Position numbers and translations under genes: made by a program. Shown here in pieces: positions 5,507 through 13,447 of a stretch of DNA of 14,823 bases. The notes below the pieces were generated by a model that had not been told where the DNA came from, did no database searches, and was given only the letters and a program-made list of their open reading frames with translations. Numbering within the stretch: position 1 is the stretch's first letter; each line of letters begins with the position of its first letter. The stretch spans positions 1 to 14,823 of the forward strand of contig JAGQSI010000017.1 of assembly GCA_020439605.1 (NCBI GenBank), in the 5' to 3' direction. Source of the stretch: Acidimicrobiales bacterium (lineage in GTDB: Bacteria > Actinomycetota > Acidimicrobiia > Acidimicrobiales > Iamiaceae).

Positions 5507-6919
5507 CTATGGCACCCTCTCAAAGCGAACCTTTCGACTGAGCTGATCGGCCTCGACACATCGCACCCGAATCGATTGGCCGAGCGGTAGGTGTTCGCCG
5601 TCACAACGTGCTCGCACCGGTGGCTCGTTCAGGACAACCTCGCCGAATTGTTCACCTGAGTCGACGACTGTCGCGGTAAATACCTCGTCCACTCGATGGC
5701 TCAGGATCAGCGATTCGACCCCATCGACCACCGCACGATCGAACTTCTTGGCCTTGCGGTCGCCTTGGGCCATGAGTGTCGGAAGTGTGTCGAGGGCTTC
5801 GTCCACCCAGGTTGGCACGGGCCGGTTGGTGCTACCAGAAAGGCAGATCTCGGTGGCGAAGCGATCCGCCAAGCGTCGCAATGGGGCAGTGACGTGAGCG
5901 TACGGTGCCCCAACTCCGCCATGGCCATGGTCGGTGGTCGCGGTGCCTCGCACCACCGTGTAGCCAGCCCCGCGCAACAGTCCAGAGGCGGTTTCGGCGA
6001 AGGCAGCAGCGGGTGGCTCGGATGTATCGAGTCCAGCGAGCACCTTGCCGGGTTGGACTCCATTCGGCCACTCGATACCAAGTCGTTTGGCGGCCGCGGC
6101 CAGATCTGTGATCAACGCCGGATCTGGTGCAGGCAGGGTGCGCAGAATTCCCAGACCTCTATCGACCATCATCGTGGCGGCGCTTCGCCCTGTGAGCAGA
6201 GAAATCTGGGCGTTCCACTTCTCGACTTCAAGGTCCGCTCGTAGTTGCAGGCTCCAACCCTGCTCGGGTGAGCCAACCACCTCTTGCTCCGGAAGTCCCA
6301 GGTCTATGGCGCCGCGAGCCAGACCATTGGCGATGAGCACAGGGCCGATTTCTCGCAAAGCAACGATGGATCTGTGCACCTCGCCGGAGGTGAACCCGTC
6401 CTGAACGCTTCGGTAGTCGAGTTGGGCCCTGCTTTGAACCATCGCTCTTTGCAGTTCGACGTTGGTCGTGTCGCCCGAAGCGTCTACGTCAATGGTCCAC
6501 AGAACTGCTGGGCGCGGATTTCCGGGGAGCAGCGACGCGGCGCTCTCGCTCAGAACAGGGGGATATAGCGGCGTTCGTTGATCCGGGGCATAGAAGGTTT
6601 GGGTGCGGCGGCGAGCCTCGTCATCAACAAGACCTCCGGGTTCCACCCAGGCGGCCACGTCAACAATCGCGTAATGAACTCTCCACCCCTCAGTGGTTGA
6701 TTCGATAGCAACGGCCTGATCGAGGTCCCGAGCGCCCAATGGGTCGATAGTGACCAGCTCTAGATCAGTTCGATCCACGTGGTCATCGAAAGTTGTGCGT
6801 GAGGCACAGTGCTGTGCTTCTCGTGTCACCTCTGGCGGAAACTGCGTAGGTACATCGAGGTCAGCTCTTATGGCGTCGAAGTCGAGAGAAGGATCTGTGA
6901 CAACAATCCGGTGGAGCAC
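5507..6919 (-). CDS. RNB-domain ribonuclease (RNase II/R superfamily, short actinobacterial form)
   Basis: A 470-residue protein starting at GTG 6919 and ending at TAG 5507-5509. RNB enzymes degrade RNA 3' to 5' to nucleoside monophosphates. The domain starts near residue 50: VTIDPLGARDLDQAVAIE (56-73) holds the metal-binding Asp cluster D59, D65 and D67. HYAIVDVAAWVEPGGLVDDE, YPPVLSESAASLLPGNPRPA and, near the C-terminus, YAHVTAPLRRLADRFATE (the RNB Arg-rich RNA-binding motif) follow. It lacks the N-terminal cold-shock domains and clear C-terminal S1 domain of E. coli RNase II/R, matching the compact form common in Actinobacteria. The fourth acidic residue of E. coli RNase II (D210) is Gln here, which I recall as usual for this subfamily. 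It is divergent from the GNAT fusion by only 38 bases and probably heads the operon running to the LCP gene. Confidence 0.88.
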   Translation of the reverse strand: MLHRIVVTDPSLDFDAIRADLDVPTQFPPEVTREAQHCASRTTFDDHVDRTDLELVTIDPLGARDLDQAVAIESTTEGWRVHYAIVDVAAWVEPGGLVDDEARRRTQTFYAPDQRTPLYPPVLSESAASLLPGNPRPAVLWTIDVDASGDTTNVELQRAMVQSRAQLDYRSVQDGFTSGEVHRSIVALREIGPVLIANGLARGAIDLGLPEQEVVGSPEQGWSLQLRADLEVEKWNAQISLLTGRSAATMMVDRGLGILRTLPAPDPALITDLAAAAKRLGIEWPNGVQPGKVLAGLDTSEPPAAAFAETASGLLRGAGYTVVRGTATTDHGHGGVGAPYAHVTAPLRRLADRFATEICLSGSTNRPVPTWVDEALDTLPTLMAQGDRKAKKFDRAVVDGVESLILSHRVDEVFTATVVDSGEQFGEVVLNEPPVRARCDGEHLPLGQSIRVRCVEADQLSRKVRFERVP

Positions 6920-6925
6920 TGCACC

Positions 6926-6931
6926 GTCCTA
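6926..6931 (-). promoter_or_regulatory. Candidate -10 box of the RNB gene
   Basis: TAGGAC, preceded by TGC as in an extended -10, ends 6 bases before the GTG at 6919. Its final base is C instead of the usual T. The same bases contain AGGA and could serve as a weak ribosome site, so the assignment is uncertain. Confidence 0.35.
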
Positions 6932-6945
6932 GCAGGCGCGCTCGG

Positions 6946-6951
6946 TAGCCT
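6946..6951 (+). promoter_or_regulatory. Candidate leaderless -10 box of the GNAT fusion gene
   Basis: TAGCCT (TAnnnT) ends 6 bases before the ATG at 6958, the spacing expected when the start codon is the first transcribed base. No ribosome site is present. No clear -35 hexamer is seen, since its place overlaps the opposing promoter. Confidence 0.5.
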
Positions 6952-6957
6952 TCGACC

Positions 6958-9558
6958 ATGCCTGACTATCCGCAGAGATGGGAAGCCGAGGTGATCCTCT
7001 CCGACGGAGGGACCATGGCGGTTCGGCCTATTCGTCCCGACGATGCAGAACTCATCGTGGCTTTTCACGAACGTCAGTCCCCTGAGAGCATCTACTTTCG
7101 CTTCTTTTCTCCCCGTCCTCGTCTGAGCAAGCGAGACGTTGAACGCTTTACGCACGTGGACTACGTGGACCGGATGGCCTTCGTTGGGCTCATCGGAGAT
7201 GAACTTGTGGGCGTAGCCCGCTATGACCGTCACGCGGCGCGAAGCGATGCTGAGGTCGCGTTCTTCATAGACGACGAACACCATGGTCGAGGCATGGCCA
7301 CTGTTTTGTTGGAGTACCTAGCGGTGGCTGCACGCGAGGCCGGGATTTCAGGCTTCACAGCCTCTGTGCTGCCACACAATCGCAAAATGCTTGGGGTCTT
7401 CACCCAGGCCGGTTTCACGGCTTCAAGCCATTTCGAAGATGGCGTGATTGAGGTGACGCTGGGAATAGAGCCCACTCCAGAGGCGCTCGCAGCAATTGAA
7501 GCCAGAGCTGCAAGCGCGGAAGCTCGATCGGTGGAGCGGTTGTTGCGGCCGTCGTCGATAGCGGTTGTTGGCGCATCCAGAACACCTGGAACCATTGGAC
7601 ATCAGATGCTCGCAGAACTGGTGAGTCGGGGTTTCAACGGCCCGGTCTATCCAGTGAACCGAGACGGAGACGTAGTTGGCAGTATTCGGGCCTGGCGTTC
7701 GGTACTAGATGTGCCCGGTGAGCTGGACCTGGCGATCCTGTGTGTACCCGCCGCAGAAGTTCTAAGGGTGGCCGAGGAATGTGCGTTCAAGCGGGTGCAG
7801 GCACTCGTAGTGGTGTCCGCCGGGTTTGCTGAGCGCGACGAAGCTGGAGAACAAGCCGAACGCGAACTGGTTTCCTATGCACGTAGACACGGAATGAGGG
7901 TGCTCGGACCGAACGCTTTGGGAGTCATCAACACCGATCCAGACGTAAAGATGCATGCAACGTTCGTGCCGGTCAACCCGATTCCCGGAAGAGTGGGCCT
8001 GGTGTCGCAGTCCGGTGTTATCGGAGCAGCGGTCATAGACGCAGCACGCCAGATCGGGTTGGGTATCTCATCATTTGCTGCGGTTGGTAACAAGGCTGAC
8101 GTCTCGAGCAATGACCTCATGCGTTACTGGCAGGACGACCAGAACACCGATGTGATCATGTGTTACCTCGAATCGTTTGGTAACCCTGCAACGTTCTCTC
8201 GAACTGCCCGAGCTCTCTCGCTCGAAAAGCCAGTTGTGGCGGTAAAGGTAGGAGGGGCCCGATCTGCTGGGTGGAGCGAGCCCGAGGGCTGGCCACCAGA
8301 CGCCACTGCTGCGGCGCTGCTCGAACAGACCGGCGTGATCCGAACCGACAACCTGACCCAGATGCTCAACACGGCCTCATTGCTTGCTAGTCAGCCACTA
8401 CCCGCTGGTGCTCGGGTAGCTGTGATCACCAACTCCTGGGGTCCCGCATGGCTGGCAGTGGATGCACTGCAGGCATGCGGGCTGGATCCGATGATCTCCG
8501 TAGACCTGTCCAACGAGGCCGAGCCGCAAGCGTTTGCTGACGCGCTGCGCGAGACCTATCGATCTGGCAAAGCAGACGCGGTGCTCGTGGTCTATGCACC
8601 GGCTCTGGAGGCGCGCTATCGCCGGGTTGGTGAAATGATTGCGAAGGCCGCCGCAGAGGAAGGCTCGGTCACAACTCTTGCTTGCATGTTGGGTGAGCAC
8701 CATGGCGGGTTGCTGTCCAACGGGGATGTCACGGTTCCTGAGTTCCCCTTTCCCGAGGAGGCCGCGCTCGCTCTATCCCGTGTAACGCGTTATAGCGCGT
8801 GGAGGCGCCAACCCGTGGGGGAGTACTACGAGCTCTCCGAGGCATCGCTACAAGCAGCGAGAGCTCAGGTCCAAGCCGTAGACCCCAAAGCCAAGTGCGC
8901 TTTGGATCCTCTAGCAGCAGACAAACTTCTCCAAGCGGTTGGACTACGCGTCGTGTCGCAGGAACTGGCAAGAAACGTGGACGAGGTGATCGAAGCAGCC
9001 AACAGGCTTGGCTACCCCGTGGCGCTCAAGGCTACGGGCCTGGAAAGACTCTCCAAGTCCGAAGCCGGCGGAGTTTCGCTAGACGTTCATGGCGACAACG
9101 AGGCCACACAGGCCTATTCGCGTATTACGGAGCTTCTCGGCGATGCCATGGACCCAACTGTCGTCCAAGTGATGGTGCCTGAGGGTGTTGAGTGCAGGGT
9201 CGGCATCTTTCGCCATGAAGTGCTTGGCGATGTGTTGACCCTTGGTCCCGGAGGATCCATGGGCGAGCGCATGGCCCAAGAAGCACTTGCCCTGCTGCCA
9301 CTCACAGATAAAGACGCGGCCCGACTCATAGACGCGAGTCCCATCGGTCCCTTGTTGAGTGAGAAAGAGACACTCGAACGTCAAGCCTTGATCGAGCTTC
9401 TGGTCAGAATCGGTGCGCTGTCTGATGCTGTTCCCGAGATCGTGTCGGTAAGGCTCAACCCGGTGATGGTCTCAGATGGTGTCGCAGCCGTTACCGACGC
9501 ACAGATCTCGCTTGCTCCCTATGTTGCTGACCAAAGGCCCCCTGTTCGTCGTCTCTGA
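6958..9558 (+). CDS. GNAT acetyltransferase fused to an NDP-forming acyl-CoA-synthetase-like region (Pat-type lysine acetyltransferase)
   Basis: An 866-residue protein. Residues ~20-170 are a GNAT domain: VRPIRPDDAELIVAFHERQS, then the acetyl-CoA loop HHGRGMA (108-114) and LPHNRKMLGVFTQAGF. Residues ~195-330 are a CoA-binding Rossmann domain (SIAVVGASRTPGTIGHQ at 200-216, VVVSAGF, LGPNALGVIN). Residues ~343-630 are succinyl-CoA-ligase-like (GLVSQSGVIGAA at 347-358, AAVGNKADVSSNDLMRYW, VAVITNSWGP). Residues ~645-860 are an ATP-grasp domain (PVALKATG, SKSEAGGVSLDV, LGPGGSMGE). In active ADP-forming acyl-CoA synthetases a catalytic His lies in an SHTGAL-type motif after KPVVAVK; here that place reads WPPDATAA, so ligase activity is probably lost and the region may sense acyl-CoA. 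Related fusions acetylate lysines of acyl-CoA synthetases and other metabolic enzymes. Having GNAT at the N-terminus is the arrangement known from actinomycetes, opposite to enterobacterial Pat. Confidence 0.88.
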   Translation: MPDYPQRWEAEVILSDGGTMAVRPIRPDDAELIVAFHERQSPESIYFRFFSPRPRLSKRDVERFTHVDYVDRMAFVGLIGDELVGVARYDRHAARSDAEVAFFIDDEHHGRGMATVLLEYLAVAAREAGISGFTASVLPHNRKMLGVFTQAGFTASSHFEDGVIEVTLGIEPTPEALAAIEARAASAEARSVERLLRPSSIAVVGASRTPGTIGHQMLAELVSRGFNGPVYPVNRDGDVVGSIRAWRSVLDVPGELDLAILCVPAAEVLRVAEECAFKRVQALVVVSAGFAERDEAGEQAERELVSYARRHGMRVLGPNALGVINTDPDVKMHATFVPVNPIPGRVGLVSQSGVIGAAVIDAARQIGLGISSFAAVGNKADVSSNDLMRYWQDDQNTDVIMCYLESFGNPATFSRTARALSLEKPVVAVKVGGARSAGWSEPEGWPPDATAAALLEQTGVIRTDNLTQMLNTASLLASQPLPAGARVAVITNSWGPAWLAVDALQACGLDPMISVDLSNEAEPQAFADALRETYRSGKADAVLVVYAPALEARYRRVGEMIAKAAAEEGSVTTLACMLGEHHGGLLSNGDVTVPEFPFPEEAALALSRVTRYSAWRRQPVGEYYELSEASLQAARAQVQAVDPKAKCALDPLAADKLLQAVGLRVVSQELARNVDEVIEAANRLGYPVALKATGLERLSKSEAGGVSLDVHGDNEATQAYSRITELLGDAMDPTVVQVMVPEGVECRVGIFRHEVLGDVLTLGPGGSMGERMAQEALALLPLTDKDAARLIDASPIGPLLSEKETLERQALIELLVRIGALSDAVPEIVSVRLNPVMVSDGVAAVTDAQISLAPYVADQRPPVRRL

Positions 9559-9605
9559 GCCGGCTCGGGTCACAGGCCCACCCGTTGAGCGAAGGGCGCC
9601 CGCGA

Positions 9606-9611
9606 TAGCGT
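9606..9611 (+). promoter_or_regulatory. Candidate leaderless -10 box of the quinone oxidoreductase gene
   Basis: TAGCGT ends 7 bases before the ATG at 9619. TTGAGC at 9585-9590 may be the -35, with a short 15-base spacer. No ribosome site is visible. It lies in the 60-base gap after the GNAT fusion gene, so the two genes may be transcribed separately. Confidence 0.5.
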
Positions 9612-9618
9612 CAGTTCC

Positions 9619-10602
9619 ATGCGTGCCGTCGTTCTTAGGACCTATGGAGACCCCGATGTAATGGAACTGCGCGAGGTCCCCGAGCCAGAGTTTGGTCCAG
9701 AGGAGGTTCTCGTCGAGGTAGCCGCAACTGCGTTGAACAGAGCAGACCTGTTGCAGCGTCGCGGTTGGTATCCCGAGCCTGGACCAAAACGTCCCCATGA
9801 GATACCGGGAATGGAACTGGCCGGACGAGTTGTTGAAGTCGGTTCCTTGGTGTCGCGCTGGAGCGTGGGAGACGAGGTAATGGCAATTGTTGGTGGTGGC
9901 GCATACGCGCAACGTATAGCGATCCACGAACGCCAACTCATGGCTGTCCCCGCCGGAGTTGCATTGGCAGACGCGGCAGCGATCCCTGAGGTCGGTATCA
10001 CCGCCCATGACGCTTTGGTAACGCAGGGTGGACTTCGCTCTGGCGGATGGGCGTTGATTCACGCCGGAGCGTCCGGTGTCGGCTCTATGGCCGTGCAGAT
10101 CGCTGGCGCACTTGGGGCGAGAAGTATTGCCACCGCATCAACAGCCAAGATCGATGCGGTGCGAGCTCTAGGCGCAGATGTCGTAGTGGACTACAAGAGC
10201 GAGGATTTCGTCGAGGTGGTTGCGCAGGCAACCGATGGTGGGGGAGTTGACGTGGTGCTCGACGTGATTGGAGGTGACTACCTCATGAGAAATTTGGCGA
10301 GCCTACGCACAGGCGGTTCCATCGTTCAGGTTGGAGTGATGGGAGGAGGGAAAACCACGATCGACCTTGGAGCCTTGTTGCCCAAGCGGGCGAGGCTGGT
10401 CGGCACAGTCCTTAGAGCGCGCCCTCTTGAGGAGAAGGTCGCCGCTTCTCGCCTCTTCGAACGTGAAGTGGTGCCCGTTATCGAGGCCGGTGTCATCAAG
10501 CCGGTGATCGACCGTCGATTCCCAATCGATGCAATCGCGGACGCACACCGCTATATGGAAACCAACGCGAACGTCGGCAAGATTGTGATCGACCTTCTCT
10601 AG
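9619..10602 (+). CDS. NAD(P)H:quinone oxidoreductase, PIG3-like zinc-free MDR family
   Basis: A 327-residue protein, the usual length for the family. The N-terminal GroES-like half has LNRADLLQRRGWYP (39-52), characteristic of the PIG3/quinone-oxidoreductase branch, and HEIPGMELAGRVVEVG (60-75). The Rossmann half has the nucleotide-binding loop HAGASGVGSMAVQIA (148-162), then ALGADVVVDYK and VDVVLDVIGG. The zinc ligands of alcohol dehydrogenases are absent. Enzymes of this group reduce quinones with NADPH by one-electron transfer and are thought to protect against redox stress; the natural substrate here is unknown. The ATG at 9619 is supported by a TAGCGT box placed for a leaderless mRNA. 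It is convergent with the acyltransferase gene, with 2 bases between the two stop codons. Confidence 0.88.
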   Translation: MRAVVLRTYGDPDVMELREVPEPEFGPEEVLVEVAATALNRADLLQRRGWYPEPGPKRPHEIPGMELAGRVVEVGSLVSRWSVGDEVMAIVGGGAYAQRIAIHERQLMAVPAGVALADAAAIPEVGITAHDALVTQGGLRSGGWALIHAGASGVGSMAVQIAGALGARSIATASTAKIDAVRALGADVVVDYKSEDFVEVVAQATDGGGVDVVLDVIGGDYLMRNLASLRTGGSIVQVGVMGGGKTTIDLGALLPKRARLVGTVLRARPLEEKVAASRLFEREVVPVIEAGVIKPVIDRRFPIDAIADAHRYMETNANVGKIVIDLL

Positions 10603-10604
10603 GG

Positions 10605-12644
10605 TCAGCGTAAAGCAGCGGCCATGGCTACTGGGCCGAGCCATTTGGTGGCGAGCTGCTCTGCTGCATCGGCACTGAGATGCACACCGTCGGGTCTGGC
10701 CTTGTGATCCGTTGCGAAACCGGACTTGTCCATCCACCAATTGAAATCGCCAACGGAAATGTGTTCTGGATCACTGGCAGCTAGCGCACGCATGGATTCG
10801 TGCAGGACCAGGTGCCTGGCGGGATCCTCCTGGGGTGAGAGCACCGGGTTCCAGTAGGGGTTGCTCGTCGGCTGGGTCAGCCAGAGTACGCGGGGGACAC
10901 CAGCGTCCAGCACGTTGTTGGTGGCGGCCTTGAAACCCTCTTCTATGTGCTGTTTGTACTTGGGGTCGAGAGGGGACTGCACCGTGGTTCCATCGAAGCG
11001 CTGGTCCACAATGTCCCATCCGCCGGTCAGGAATATCGCAACATCGGGGCGAAGTTCTTTGACGGTTCTGGCTAGGTCCTCGTTGAGGTACGTGGCGCAA
11101 ACCGGGGAGATCTGTTGATCTCCTTCTGGGAAGACTCGCACCCCGCCCTGCGCAAAGCCACAACCGGCCTGACCTGCAACAGTGACCTGGGCCAATTCGG
11201 GGTTGGCGGCTGCCCATCGTGCTAGCCCACCCCCGGTTGCTTTGGCGGTGCTGTCGCCGAACACAACGATGCGCACGGGGCGAGTTGTGGCTGGCGGGTC
11301 AAGGGTCAGTCTTCTCCAGTGCTCCTCGGCATTTGTCCCAGGTGGTGGCACAGCGGCGTACTCGGGAAGGGCCGAAGCCTCAGTGGTGAGAGTTTCGGTG
11401 GGCATGTTTGGGTCTATGGCTGCGATCTCGCCGGCATGCCCAGCAGTGTCATAGACCAGACCGGTTCTGGGCACTGCGATGGCCGCCAAACCCACAACAG
11501 CCACTGAGGCGAGTCCAGCAACAATGGTGGGTCGTGGTTGCCACGATGCATTTCGAATTGGCTGTTCCAGGAACAGGTAGGACACGGTGGCCACGAGCGC
11601 AGTTGCGAGTAGACGCAGGGCCAAGAGCGTCATCCCATCGAAGCCGACTCGAGCCGGGGTGATGAGAGTGAACAGCGGCCAATGGGCCAGATAGACCCCG
11701 TAGCTCACCATTCCGAGGACCCTCAACGGCTTAACGCTCAGGGCTCGGCGTAAGGCCGTGTCGTGTTGTAGCCCAGCTAGCAAGACCGCGGTGAGCAACG
11801 ACAGGGCGGGCAGCCAGCCGCTATAGGCCGGCCCGCGCCCAACCGGGAAGAAGATGCTTGCGACAACTATCGCCAGGACCACGCCCGGAGCGAGATGACG
11901 TATCCACCTTGGAGTTCCTCGCTCAATGACGATCACTGAGCACAACGCCCCGGTCAGTATCTCGCCGATTCGAGCGGGTGTTGCCCAGTACGCGGCGTCT
12001 GGCCCCCACTTCGCGGCGATGAGAGGTCCAGCGGCAATGGCTGCAGCGGTGGCGATCCCGATCGGGAAGAGCAACGAGGGTTGCTCAGCGGTACCGGTGG
12101 AGCTGGGACGGGTTGAGCGCCACTTCAAAAGGCCCGTGATGGCAAGGGGCCATACCCAGTAGAACTGTTCCTCGATAGCGAGGGACCAGTAGTGCTCCAG
12201 GGGGCTTGGCGTGCCTCCGTCGGCAGCGAAGATGTCCCCGTAGCTGCCGCTGCCAGCGAGGCGCACCCAGTTGAACACCTGGAATGCTCCACCCAGGACA
12301 TGGCTCCGCAGATCAGGAACAAGGCTCCACTCGCCGAGTGCTGCTCCGATTACCACGAAGAGCAAACAGGCGCTGCTAGCTGGCAACAATCGACGGAAGC
12401 GTCTGGCATAGAACGTCTTGGTCCCAATGCGACCGCTGCAGGCGTGTTCGTGAAGTAGAAGCCGCGTAATCAAGAAGCCGGACAAGGTGAAAAAGACCGA
12501 GACGCCGACGTATCCGCCACCGAGCCAACCGATACCCGCATGAAACCCGACCACCAGAGCCACAGCGAGACCGCGAAGTCCATCGAGCGCCGGCTCGTAG
12601 GCCAGTTTGGAGACGCGGCTGGATTGGGTTTCTTGGTCCTGCAA
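10605..12644 (-). CDS. OafA/OatA-like membrane O-acyltransferase with C-terminal SGNH domain
   Basis: A 679-residue protein. The frame is open upstream into the rhomboid gene, but I choose the TTG at 12644: it lies two bases after the rhomboid TGA, has GGGAG 8 bases upstream (12653-12657), and the family signal starts soon after (YEPALDGLRGLAVALVVGFH, residues 16-35). Residues ~16-395 are Acyl_transf_3 with about ten membrane helices; H35 in GFHA and PLEHYWSLAIEEQFYWVWP (148-166) are family landmarks. Residues ~455-675 form an extracytoplasmic SGNH esterase-like domain: GDS (463-465), AGCG (493-496), GGWD (541-544, in place of GxND) and PDGVH (D652, H655). In OafA/OatA relatives the membrane part passes an acyl group, usually acetyl, outward and the SGNH part attaches it to a surface glycan or peptidoglycan. 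It is the last gene of a four-gene unit. Confidence 0.88.
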   Translation of the reverse strand: MQDQETQSSRVSKLAYEPALDGLRGLAVALVVGFHAGIGWLGGGYVGVSVFFTLSGFLITRLLLHEHACSGRIGTKTFYARRFRRLLPASSACLLFVVIGAALGEWSLVPDLRSHVLGGAFQVFNWVRLAGSGSYGDIFAADGGTPSPLEHYWSLAIEEQFYWVWPLAITGLLKWRSTRPSSTGTAEQPSLLFPIGIATAAAIAAGPLIAAKWGPDAAYWATPARIGEILTGALCSVIVIERGTPRWIRHLAPGVVLAIVVASIFFPVGRGPAYSGWLPALSLLTAVLLAGLQHDTALRRALSVKPLRVLGMVSYGVYLAHWPLFTLITPARVGFDGMTLLALRLLATALVATVSYLFLEQPIRNASWQPRPTIVAGLASVAVVGLAAIAVPRTGLVYDTAGHAGEIAAIDPNMPTETLTTEASALPEYAAVPPPGTNAEEHWRRLTLDPPATTRPVRIVVFGDSTAKATGGGLARWAAANPELAQVTVAGQAGCGFAQGGVRVFPEGDQQISPVCATYLNEDLARTVKELRPDVAIFLTGGWDIVDQRFDGTTVQSPLDPKYKQHIEEGFKAATNNVLDAGVPRVLWLTQPTSNPYWNPVLSPQEDPARHLVLHESMRALAASDPEHISVGDFNWWMDKSGFATDHKARPDGVHLSADAAEQLATKWLGPVAMAAALR

Positions 12645-12646
12645 CT

Positions 12647-13447
12647 TCAGAACTCCCGGCCAGCTTTGAGTTGATCGTTGGACTTTTCGCGTTCTGCACG
12701 GGCTTTGACTGCAGGAATTCTTGCCAGAGCAAGGGCAGCGAGCACCCCAGCAACCATTCCCGCTGCGTGAGCCTGCCACGCAACGCTTTCATCGGAGGTG
12801 AAGAACTGGGTGACGAAGAACAGAGCCAGCACGATTGCCGCAGGCAGGTAGACCACCTGGAAGGCCGCGGTGAAGATCACGGTCAAGATGCGTCCATCTG
12901 GCACCAGCACCAAGTAGGCACCCATAAGTGCTGCGATCGCCCCTGACGCTCCGATCAGGGGAACTGCTGAAGTGGAGTTGGCGGCAATGAAACCAAACGT
13001 GGCGACAACACCCCCAGCTAGGTAGAGGCCCAGGTAGTTGGCTGGTCCGAGTCTGCTTTCCACCCGAGCCCCGAAGACCCACAGAAACAATAGGTTTCCA
13101 CCCAGATGAGCAATGTCTCCGTGAAGGAACAGGGCGGTGAACAAACTCAGGGGAATGGACTTGGACAACGGTAGATAGGAGCTGTCGGCACGGTCACACT
13201 GATCTGGTTGATCGGCGAGAGTTTCTCCACTGACCACCTCACATGCAACGGTGCCATACCTGTAGGTGAACTCATCGCGTTCTCTGACCTGCCAGCTCGC
13301 TGCTTGGCTCTCGCCCGAGTCCACAGCTCCAGATTGAAAACCGGCTGGCTGAACAAACATGAACGCCATCACGATCGCCGCTATCAGGGCAAACGTGACC
13401 CAGGGGACCTGACGAGCGACATGATCGTCGCGTAGCGGCAGAGCCAT
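12647..13447 (-). CDS. Rhomboid family intramembrane serine protease
   Basis: A 266-residue protein with the catalytic dyad S168 in GASGAIAALMGAY and H227 in QAHAAGMVAG, plus LFLHGDIAHLGGNLLFLWVFG (106-126) with the conserved His and Asn of helix 2. About six or seven membrane helices are visible. The loop between helix 1 and helix 2 is long (about residues 34-95), polar, and carries C69 and C84, which could form a disulfide outside the cell. Rhomboids cut transmembrane segments of other proteins; the substrate is unknown, but the membrane proteins on either side are the nearest candidates (inference). The ATG shares one base with the stop of the RDD gene (TGATG) and the TGA lies two bases before the acyltransferase TTG, so all three are probably translated together. 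Confidence 0.9.
   Translation of the reverse strand: MALPLRDDHVARQVPWVTFALIAAIVMAFMFVQPAGFQSGAVDSGESQAASWQVRERDEFTYRYGTVACEVVSGETLADQPDQCDRADSSYLPLSKSIPLSLFTALFLHGDIAHLGGNLLFLWVFGARVESRLGPANYLGLYLAGGVVATFGFIAANSTSAVPLIGASGAIAALMGAYLVLVPDGRILTVIFTAAFQVVYLPAAIVLALFFVTQFFTSDESVAWQAHAAGMVAGVLAALALARIPAVKARAEREKSNDQLKAGREF
12653..12657 (-). promoter_or_regulatory. Ribosome binding site that decides the TTG start of the acyltransferase
   Basis: GGGAG on the minus strand, inside the last codons of the rhomboid gene and 8 bases before the TTG at 12644. There is no ATG or GTG in frame between this site and the conserved N-terminal region. Confidence 0.6.

Noticed and set aside
6059..6078. RNB ribonuclease as inactive because the fourth catalytic acidic residue is Gln
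   Set aside because: As I recall, DLDQA is the common form in the compact actinobacterial subfamily and the other three Asp residues are present, so this is more likely a subfamily trait than decay. The motif itself is near residue 65, about base 6725.
10591..10606. GACC...GGTC hairpin between the convergent quinone oxidoreductase and acyltransferase genes
   Set aside because: The stem is only 4 pairs with an 8-base loop, which is expected by chance.
12645..12779. N-terminal extension of the acyltransferase to an upstream ATG at 12779
   Set aside because: The extension lies wholly inside the rhomboid gene, is Cys/Ser/Arg rich with no family signal, and a TTG with a good ribosome site sits right after the rhomboid stop.
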